Source: DASRTE01 sp035316885
GTDB taxonomy: Bacteria; Actinomycetota; Actinomycetes; Jiangellales; Jiangellaceae
Length of the DNA: 5,116 nucleotides
Assembly (NCBI GenBank): GCA_035316885.1
Contig: DATHII010000359.1
Span: forward strand, 1 to 5,116
Direction of reading: 5' to 3'
Shown: one piece after another, positions 1-4,622 of the stretch
Layout of the letters: each line of letters starts with the position of its first letter
How positions within the stretch are numbered: the first letter of the stretch is position 1
Made by a program: the position numbers and the translations under genes
Notes under the pieces: generated by a model
Seen by the model: only the letters and a program-made list of their open reading frames with translations
Databases searched by the model: none
What the model was told of the DNA's origin: nothing

Positions 1-7
1 GGCGGCA

Positions 8-22
8 CCTCCACGCTGGAGG
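8..22 (+). other. Small perfect hairpin upstream of sthA
   Basis: CCTCCA and TGGAGG form a perfect 6-bp stem around the triloop CGC, 26 bases before the sthA GTG. The right arm contains GGAGG, a Shine-Dalgarno-like string, but no start codon follows at the usual distance. The likely sthA ribosome site is GGAAGG at 35-40. The hairpin could belong to the sthA leader or to the end of an upstream gene outside the window. It has no U tract, so it is not a classical terminator. Confidence 0.3.
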
Positions 23-48
23 AAGGCGACCACCGGAAGGGGGCGGCC

Positions 49-1461
49 GTGGAGGGCAGCGCGTACGACTACGACCTGCTCGTCATCGGGTCTGGACCTG
101 GAGGTCAGAAGGCGGCGATCGGTGCCGCCAAACTCGGCAAACGGGTGTGCGTCGTCGAGCGCCACCACATGGTGGGCGGCGTCTCCGTGAACACAGGCAC
201 GATCCCGTCCAAGACGCTGCGCGAGGCGGTTCTGTATCTCACCGGCCTGTCGATGCGCGAGCTGTACGGCCAGTCCTACCGGGTCAAGAACGAGATCACC
301 GTTCAGGACCTGCTCGCGCGCACCCAGCACGTCATCGGCCGCGAGATCGAGGTCGTGCGGTCGCAGTTGTTCCGCAACCACGTCGACCTCGTCATCGGGT
401 CGGCCCGGTTCGTCGACCCGCACGCGGTCGAGGTCGACGGTGCCGGGGAGCGGCGCCGCATTGCCGCTGAAGTGGTCGTCATCGCGACCGGGTCGCGTCC
501 GGCTCGCCCGGCCCACGTCGAGTTCGATGACGGGCGGGTCGTCGACTCCGACGGGATCCTGTCGCTGGAGCGCGTCCCGGACACCATGGTCGTGGTCGGC
601 GCCGGGGTCATCGGGATGGAGTACGCCTCGATGTTCGCCGCTCTGGGCACCCGGGTCACGGTCGTCGAGAAGCGCGACACGATGCTCGAGTTCTGCGACT
701 CCGAGGTGGTCGAGTCGCTGAAGTTCCATCTGCGCGACCTGTCGGTCACGTTCCGGTTCGGCGAAGAGGTCGAGAAGGTCGAGGTCGGCCGCCAGGGTAC
801 GGTCACGACCCTGGTCAGCGGCAAGCGCGTCGCGGCGGAGACGGTGATGTACTCCGCCGGTCGGCAGGGCGACACCGGCGAGCTCGACCTGGCCGCGGCC
901 GGGCTCTTCGCCGACGACCGGGGCCGGATCGCGGTCGACCGGCGGTACCGGACGCCGGTGCCACACGTGTTCGCGGTCGGCGACGTCATCGGCTTCCCCG
1001 CGCTGGCGGCGACCAGCATGGACCAGGGCCGGCTGGCGGCGCTCCATGCCTTCGGCGAGCCGGCCAACGAGCTGCAGGACATCCAGCCCATCGGCATCTA
1101 TACGATCCCGGAAGTCTCCTACTGCGGGCGCACCGAGGTCGATCTGACCGACCACGCCGTGCCGTACGAGGTGGGCATCTCGCGCTACCGCGAGCTCGCC
1201 CGTGGGCAGATCGTCGGCGACTCGTACGGCATGCTCAAGCTGCTCGTCTCGACGGCGACCCGGCACCTGCTCGGCGTCCACGTCTTCGGTACCGGAGCCA
1301 CCGACCTGGTCCACATCGGGCAGGCGGTCATGGGCTGCGGTGGCACGGTCGACTACCTGGTCGACACCGTCTTCAACCACCCGACGCTGTCCGAGGCCTA
1401 CAAGGTGGCGGCGCTGGACGCCACGAACAGACTGCGCGCTGTCGGCCGCATCGATCTGTGA
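49..1461 (+). CDS. sthA: Si-specific NAD(P)+ transhydrogenase (soluble pyridine nucleotide transhydrogenase)
   Basis: This is a cytosolic FAD enzyme that passes hydride between NADPH and NAD+, balancing the two cofactor pools. The 470 residues match the usual family length (E. coli SthA is 466) and align with it end to end. The FAD Rossmann motif GSGPGG is at residues 14-19, the NAD(P) Rossmann motif GAGVIG at 184-189, the second FAD motif ending in AVGD at 309-312, and the dimerisation domain fills roughly 350-465. The two redox cysteines of dihydrolipoamide dehydrogenase are replaced: the loop reads GGVSVNTGTIPSK, so the first Cys is Ser and the second Thr. This separates it from lipoamide and mercuric reductases. 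HPTLSE at 444-449 keeps the His-Glu pair of disulfide reductases, where E. coli SthA has Tyr. The GTG start is preceded by GGAAGG eight bases upstream; the frame stays open to the left edge, so an earlier start is possible but unlikely from the family alignment. Confidence 0.93.
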   Translation: MEGSAYDYDLLVIGSGPGGQKAAIGAAKLGKRVCVVERHHMVGGVSVNTGTIPSKTLREAVLYLTGLSMRELYGQSYRVKNEITVQDLLARTQHVIGREIEVVRSQLFRNHVDLVIGSARFVDPHAVEVDGAGERRRIAAEVVVIATGSRPARPAHVEFDDGRVVDSDGILSLERVPDTMVVVGAGVIGMEYASMFAALGTRVTVVEKRDTMLEFCDSEVVESLKFHLRDLSVTFRFGEEVEKVEVGRQGTVTTLVSGKRVAAETVMYSAGRQGDTGELDLAAAGLFADDRGRIAVDRRYRTPVPHVFAVGDVIGFPALAATSMDQGRLAALHAFGEPANELQDIQPIGIYTIPEVSYCGRTEVDLTDHAVPYEVGISRYRELARGQIVGDSYGMLKLLVSTATRHLLGVHVFGTGATDLVHIGQAVMGCGGTVDYLVDTVFNHPTLSEAYKVAALDATNRLRAVGRIDL

Positions 1462-1465
1462 GCGG

Positions 1466-1888
1466 TCAGTCCGGAACGCGGCCCAGGCCCGGCAGCGCCG
1501 TGGTCCGTCCGATCCATCCGGCGGATCTCACCGTTGCCTCGACCAGGGCGCGGACCGCGATCTCACGCAGCACCGGGTTGGTCGCCACGCCTACGAGGTC
1601 GGCGTAGAGCGGTGCCAGCCGTTCCTCGAGCATGCCGGCGAGCCGACCGGCCGTCGTCGCGTCGGTCACCGCAAACGGCACCGCGTACGCGGGAAGCGCG
1701 GCGACGGGCTCGGCGCTGCGCGCGCGGATCTGGGCCTCGAGCAGATCCCGGCGGGTGCGGTGCGACTCGTACGCGACCCGGGCGGCGGACTCGTCGCGAG
1801 CGCCGGCGTGCGCCCCGACCAGGCCGTAGCCGTAGACGCACGCATGCTCGCCGGCCAAAGCCGCCTGCAGGGCGTCGACGGTGCTCAC
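1466..1888 (-). CDS. DUF4439 ferritin-like domain protein
   Basis: A 140-residue protein resembling the actinobacterial DUF4439 family, which is placed in the ferritin-like helical-bundle superfamily; its function is unknown. There is no signal peptide or membrane segment, so it should be cytoplasmic. The start ALQAALAGEHACVYGYG (residues 6-22) and the following YESHRTRRD (40-48) are typical of the family. Helix prediction by eye gives four helices near 3-28, 33-57, 77-103 and 106-128. Glu14, Glu41, Glu88/89 and Glu117 fall at ferritin-like spacings (27-29 residues within each pair), but the His of an ExxH motif is absent (Arg44 and Val120 occupy those places; His43 is adjacent). The GTG start overlaps the TGA of the upstream lipoprotein gene as GTGA, which implies translational coupling; GGGTGAG lies a few bases ahead. 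It ends 4 nt from the converging sthA stop. In M. tuberculosis the equivalent is, as I recall, Rv2844. Confidence 0.8.
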   Translation of the reverse strand: MSTVDALQAALAGEHACVYGYGLVGAHAGARDESAARVAYESHRTRRDLLEAQIRARSAEPVAALPAYAVPFAVTDATTAGRLAGMLEERLAPLYADLVGVATNPVLREIAVRALVEATVRSAGWIGRTTALPGLGRVPD

Positions 1889-2478
1889 GTCGTCTCACCC
1901 AGCAGGACGTCGTGCGCCGCCTCGCAGGCGGCAACGGCGGCCAGGATCTCGGCCAGCGCCAGGTCCTCGCTACGCAGGCAGTCGGCGATCCGCCCGTCGG
2001 CCGCGACGCGTTCGGCGGCACGCACCGCCTCCAGCGCAGCGGCCAGTTCGGCCGGGACCGCGGGGGTGGGCGTCGTGTCCGCAGTCGGGGAGCCGCCGGC
2101 CGGACCGGTCGAGTCCGGGCGCGGTGAGTCGGTGCTGAGCGGGGTAGACGGCGCCGGAGTGGCCACCGGTCCCGAGGACTCGACCACCGCCAGGTGTTGC
2201 CCGTGGTGTGCGGCGAACGGAGCCAGCCGTTCGGCCAGCGTAGGGTGCTGCACACCCGTCGCCGCGTAGAGCGCGAGCAGCGCCCGCTCGGCGGCAGCGA
2301 CGTCGCCTCGCAGCAGGGCATCGGGTTCCGGGGGTGACGGGCGGTCAGACGGCGGTGACGACGGTTCGCCGGTGCACGCTGCCAACGAGAGCGCCGCCAC
2401 GCCCACGAGCACCACGCGTCGCGATGGCTTCCCCACCTCCTCGACCCGAGCGCCCGGCACCGGGACACCGTAGGACAC
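1885..2478 (-). CDS. Putative Tat-type lipoprotein with ferritin-like helical halves
   Basis: A 197-residue protein of unknown function, probably anchored outside the membrane. PSRR at 18-21, a hydrophobic stretch at 22-34 and the lipobox LAAC ending at Cys35 indicate a lipoprotein signal peptide; SRRVVL resembles a twin-arginine motif. A Pro/Ser linker (about 38-52) leads to two helices (55-74, 78-100), then a low-complexity Pro/Ser/Thr insert (101-142), then two more helices (143-166, 171-193). Glu64 with H92xxH95, and Glu156 with E186xxH189, are spaced like di-iron ligands. It shares a GTGA overlap with the downstream DUF4439 gene. The start is uncertain. GTG at 2478 has GGAGG twelve bases upstream, which is long. 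In-frame GTGs at residues 7 and 15 are alternatives; residue 15 would give a compact MGKPSRR signal, but GAGGAG abuts it directly. It corresponds in position to M. tuberculosis Rv2843, from memory. Confidence 0.72.
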   Translation of the reverse strand: MSYGVPVPGARVEEVGKPSRRVVLVGVAALSLAACTGEPSSPPSDRPSPPEPDALLRGDVAAAERALLALYAATGVQHPTLAERLAPFAAHHGQHLAVVESSGPVATPAPSTPLSTDSPRPDSTGPAGGSPTADTTPTPAVPAELAAALEAVRAAERVAADGRIADCLRSEDLALAEILAAVAACEAAHDVLLGETT

Positions 2479-2509
2479 GTCCGGCGTCCGCCTCCGTGTG
2501 ACCTGTGTC

Positions 2510-2545
2510 GATCCTCACGACCGGACCGTCGAGCTGATCGTCACG
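2510..2545. repeat. Imperfect direct repeat GATCNTCACG
   Basis: GATCCTCACG (2510-2519) and GATCGTCACG (2536-2545) match at nine of ten positions with start points 26 bp apart. The second copy overlaps the candidate -35 box of the rimP promoter. It could be a paired operator site or chance; no known regulator motif is recognised. Confidence 0.3.
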
Positions 2546-2566
2546 GAGGAGGTCGACGGGTAAGCT
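2538..2566 (+). promoter_or_regulatory. Candidate housekeeping-sigma promoter for rimP-nusA-ylxR-infB
   Basis: TCGTCA at 2538-2543 matches TTGACA at four of six positions. It is followed by a 17-bp spacer and TAAGCT at 2561-2566, which fits the actinobacterial -10 rule TANNNT. Transcription would begin near 2573, giving a leader of about 64 nt before the rimP ATG. The position in the divergent gap in front of the operon supports it. No equally good box was found on the minus strand for the lipoprotein gene. Confidence 0.5.
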
Positions 2567-2573
2567 GGCGGCA

Positions 2574-2594
2574 CCGGCGCCCGGCTGGCGCCGG
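2574..2594 (+). promoter_or_regulatory. GC-rich hairpin in the rimP leader
   Basis: CCGGCGCC, loop CGGCT, then GGCGCCGG: a perfect 8-bp all-GC stem starting almost at the predicted transcription start. There is no U tract after it, so it is not a conventional intrinsic terminator. It may stabilise the 5' end of the operon mRNA or act as a pause or binding site. NusA-dependent feedback on this operon is known in E. coli, but nothing here proves the same. Confidence 0.45.
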
Positions 2595-2622
2595 CCCGAG
2601 TGCTGCCCGACAACTCGACAGC

Positions 2623-2630
2623 GAGGAGGA
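2623..2630 (+). promoter_or_regulatory. Strong ribosome binding site of rimP
   Basis: GAGGAGGA lies six bases before the rimP ATG and is close to a full complement of the 16S 3' end. It fixes the rimP start. Its first bases (CGAG, 2622-2625) can pair with CTCG at 2614-2617. Confidence 0.85.
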
Positions 2631-2636
2631 TCACCG

Positions 2637-3107
2637 ATGGGCTTCCCGAGCCGTGACCTTCTCCGCGAGGTGCTCGAGCCACTCACTGTCGCACATGGCC
2701 TCGACCTCGAGGAGCTCGAGATCAGCCCGGTCGGCCGGCGCAGGCGGGTCTCGGTGGTCGTCGACGCCGATGGCGGGGTCGACCTCGACCGCTGCGCCGC
2801 GTTTTCGCATGCGGTGTCAACGGTGTTCGACGAGTCCGGTGTCATGGGCGAGACCCCGTACACCCTCGAGGTGAGCTCCCCGGGCGTGTCGCGCCCGCTG
2901 ACGATGCCGCGGCACTGGCGGCGCAGCGTGGGGCGGCTCGTGCGGCTCGGGCTGGTCAACGGGGACGACGTCGTCGGTCGCATCGAGGCCGCCGACGACA
3001 CCGGCGTGGTGGTCGACGTCGACGGCTCCTCCCGGCAGCTGGCCTACGACGCGATCGGCGCGGCCCGGGTCCAGGTCGAGTTCCGCCGAACCGAGGGGGA
3101 GGTGTGA
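2637..3107 (+). CDS. rimP: Ribosome maturation factor RimP
   Basis: A cytoplasmic protein of 156 residues that assists late assembly of the 30S ribosomal subunit. The N-terminal alpha/beta domain runs from about residue 7 to 88 and contains the family signature YTLEVSSPGVSRPL at 75-88. VSVVVDADGGVDLD at 38-51 and the following SHAVSTVFD are also typical of this domain. The C-terminal SH3-like domain (about 92-152) ends in a charged tail, FRRTEGEV. The length is normal. The ATG has a near-ideal GAGGAGGA six bases upstream. It is the first gene of the rightward operon, with nusA starting 4 nt after its stop, the order seen in most bacteria. The divergent lipoprotein gene lies 158 bp to the left. 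Confidence 0.95.
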   Translation: MGFPSRDLLREVLEPLTVAHGLDLEELEISPVGRRRRVSVVVDADGGVDLDRCAAFSHAVSTVFDESGVMGETPYTLEVSSPGVSRPLTMPRHWRRSVGRLVRLGLVNGDDVVGRIEAADDTGVVVDVDGSSRQLAYDAIGAARVQVEFRRTEGEV

Positions 3108-3111
3108 CGCC

Positions 3112-4161
3112 GTGGACATCGACCTGTCGGTCCTGCGCGCCCTCGAACGCGAGAAGGAGATCTCCTTCGACCTCGTCGTCGAGGCGCTCGAGCAGGCCCT
3201 GCTGGTGGCCTACGAACGCACCGGCGGCGCCCGCGCCCATGCCCGGGTGCAGCTCGACCGGAAGAGCGGTCACGTCACGGTCTGGGCGCAGGAGGTCGAC
3301 GAGCAGGGCACCGTCCTTTCCGAGTGGGACGACACGCCCGAGGGGTTCGGCCGGATAGCGGCGACCACCGCGAAGCAGGTGATCCTCCAGCGCCTGCGCG
3401 ACGCCGAGGACGAGGTCACCTTCGGCGAGTTCGTCCACAAGGAGGGCGACGTCCTGTCCGGGACCATCCAGCAGGGTCGCGACCCGCGCGCGGTGCTCGT
3501 CGACCTCGGCAAGGTGGAGGCGGTGCTGCCCGCGCAGGAGCAGGTGCCCGGCGAACGCTACGAGCACGGCAGCCGGATCAAGTGTTACGTGCTCCAGGTC
3601 CGCAAGGGAATGCGTGGGCCATTGGTCACGTTGTCGCGTACTCACCCGAACCTGGTCAAGAAGCTGTTCGCCCTCGAGGTCCCCGAGATCGCCGACGGCA
3701 CGGTCGAGATCGCCGGGATCGCCCGAGAGGCCGGGCACCGGAGCAAGATCGCGGTTCGGTCCACGACGTCGGGGGTCAGCGCCAAGGGCGCCTGCATCGG
3801 GCCGATGGGCTCGCGGGTCCGGGCCGTCATGGCCGAGTTGCACGGCGAGAAGATCGACATCGTCGACTGGTCCGACGATCCGGCCGAGATGGTGGCTCAC
3901 GCCCTCTCCCCGGCGCGGGTCCAGCGGGTCGAGGTCGTCGACGCCGAGGCGCGGGCTGCCCGTGTGACTGTCCCCGACTACCAGTTGTCGCTGGCGATCG
4001 GGCGGGAGGGCCAGAACGCGCGGCTGGCCGCGCGGTTGACCGGTTGGCGCATCGACATCCGTCCCGACACACCCGGGCCCGACCCGGAGGCGCAGTCCGG
4101 CACGATGGTTGAACCCGACGCCGGTGACGTCGCCGTGATGCCGGACTCGGCCGACGCGTGA
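3112..4161 (+). CDS. nusA: Transcription termination/antitermination factor NusA
   Basis: NusA binds RNA polymerase and nascent RNA, and modulates pausing, termination and antitermination, including on rRNA operons. Domains in order: an RNA polymerase-binding N-terminal domain (about 1-108), an S1 domain (about 110-176, starting EGDVLSGTI), KH1 with the loop GPMG at 230-233, and KH2 with GREG at 297-300 followed by QNARLAARLTGW. A short acidic tail follows from about 322. At 349 residues it has the actinobacterial length and lacks the C-terminal acidic repeats of E. coli NusA (495 residues). GTG was chosen as start because it lies 4 nt after rimP, gives the typical N-terminus MDIDLSVLRALEREKEI, and has GAGGGGGAGG nine bases upstream, within the end of rimP. 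The gene is probably cotranscribed with rimP and translationally close-coupled. Confidence 0.97.
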   Translation: MDIDLSVLRALEREKEISFDLVVEALEQALLVAYERTGGARAHARVQLDRKSGHVTVWAQEVDEQGTVLSEWDDTPEGFGRIAATTAKQVILQRLRDAEDEVTFGEFVHKEGDVLSGTIQQGRDPRAVLVDLGKVEAVLPAQEQVPGERYEHGSRIKCYVLQVRKGMRGPLVTLSRTHPNLVKKLFALEVPEIADGTVEIAGIAREAGHRSKIAVRSTTSGVSAKGACIGPMGSRVRAVMAELHGEKIDIVDWSDDPAEMVAHALSPARVQRVEVVDAEARAARVTVPDYQLSLAIGREGQNARLAARLTGWRIDIRPDTPGPDPEAQSGTMVEPDAGDVAVMPDSADA

Positions 4162-4169
4162 TCAGGCGG

Positions 4170-4183
4170 TAGACTTATCTGTG
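4170..4183 (+). promoter_or_regulatory. Candidate internal promoter with leaderless ylxR start
   Basis: TAGACT at 4170-4175 fits the actinobacterial -10 pattern TANNNT and is followed by only five bases before the ylxR GTG at 4181. Transcription would then start on or next to the GTG itself. No convincing Shine-Dalgarno is present; AGGCGG at 4164-4169 ends eleven bases upstream and is weak. No good -35 is visible, which is common for such promoters. Confidence 0.42.
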
Positions 4184-4534
4184 GAACACCGTGCGACCAC
4201 CCGGTCACCCGTGCGCACCTGCGTGGGTTGCCGTGTTCGCACGGGCAAATCCGACCTGCTGCGCGTCGTGGCGGTCGCGGACGGCACCGAAGCCCGCCGG
4301 GCCCGGTCGCTCGCTCCCGATCGTCGCGGCCGGCTCCCGGGTCGGGGCGCATACCTGCATCCCGACCTGAGATGCCTCGACCTCGCCGAGCGCCGTCGGG
4401 CGTTCCCGCGGGCACTACGCCTGACGGGGCCGCTCGACACTTCAGCGCTGCGGCGATGGCTCGAGGAGCAGGGGGCTGCCGGCCGGGTATCCGGTCCGGT
4501 GGCGACTGGCCGAGAAGATGGAGACACGACGTGA
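4181..4534 (+). CDS. ylxR: YlxR family (DUF448) nucleic-acid-binding protein
   Basis: A small basic protein of 117 residues from the YlxR/DUF448 family, always found between nusA and infB. Members are thought to bind nucleic acid, and Bacillus YlxR has been linked to transcriptional control and to RNase P; the role here is inferred from the family. The signature RTCVGCR is at residues 12-18 (Cys14 and Cys17). GRGAYLHPDLRCLDLA at 54-69 and RRRAFPRALRL at 71-81 complete the fold; Cys65 lies in the second motif. The tail after about 96 is Gly-rich and acidic and not conserved. It starts 19 nt after the nusA stop, at a GTG without a good ribosome site. Another in-frame GTG (4211) directly before RTCVGC has no better site. 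Its stop TGA overlaps a GTG that opens a chain of micro-ORFs leading toward infB. Confidence 0.92.
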   Translation: MEHRATTRSPVRTCVGCRVRTGKSDLLRVVAVADGTEARRARSLAPDRRGRLPGRGAYLHPDLRCLDLAERRRAFPRALRLTGPLDTSALRRWLEEQGAAGRVSGPVATGREDGDTT

Positions 4535-4585
4535 CGCGCAAGGGCGCTCGATGAGCATGCAGCGATGAGCACGCGCACCACCTAG
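4531..4585 (+). other. Chain of three micro-ORFs between ylxR and infB
   Basis: Three tiny reading frames are linked stop-to-start by 4-nt overlaps. GTG at 4531 (overlapping the ylxR stop as GTGA) encodes MTRKGAR and stops at 4554. ATG at 4551 encodes MSMQR and stops at 4568. ATG at 4565 encodes MSTRTT and ends with TAG at 4583-4585. AAGGG at 4540-4544 lies six bases before the second start. The last two starts sit in a 9-bp direct repeat, CGATGAGCA, at 4549-4557 and 4563-4571. The codons are seen directly; translation is not shown. It may be a re-initiation relay toward infB, decayed coding sequence or chance. Confidence 0.35.
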
Positions 4586-4612
4586 CCGGTCCGAGCCGAC
4601 GCCCGGGCCGAG

Positions 4613-4620
4613 AAGGAGAG
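4613..4620 (+). promoter_or_regulatory. Ribosome binding site of infB
   Basis: AAGGAGAG ends a few bases before the GTG at 4623 and defines the infB start. The resulting N-terminus, MAKVRVYELAKEFGV, is the expected start of IF-2. Confidence 0.8.
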
Positions 4621-4622
4621 CA

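Noticed and set aside
1202..2269. 355-codon plus-strand frame spanning the end of sthA and the minus-strand genes
   Set aside because: Ser/Arg-rich shadow product, out of frame with sthA and antisense to the lipoprotein and DUF4439 genes, which have clear family features.
1563..2468. 301-codon minus-strand frame overlapping the lipoprotein gene
   Set aside because: Arg-rich translation typical of a shifted frame; the lipobox-bearing frame explains the region.
2479..2636. Promoter for the minus-strand lipoprotein gene
   Set aside because: No TANNNT box with a reasonable -35 partner could be found in the leftward direction at a suitable distance.
2956..3900. Long open frame on the minus strand opposite rimP and nusA (314 codons)
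   Set aside because: Lies antisense to well-supported RimP and NusA; the frame is open because of GC-rich codon bias, and the product has no recognisable domain.
4586..4612. Possible weak stem before the infB ribosome site
   Set aside because: GGTCC and GGGCC pair only over five bases with one G-U wobble; too weak to call a structure.
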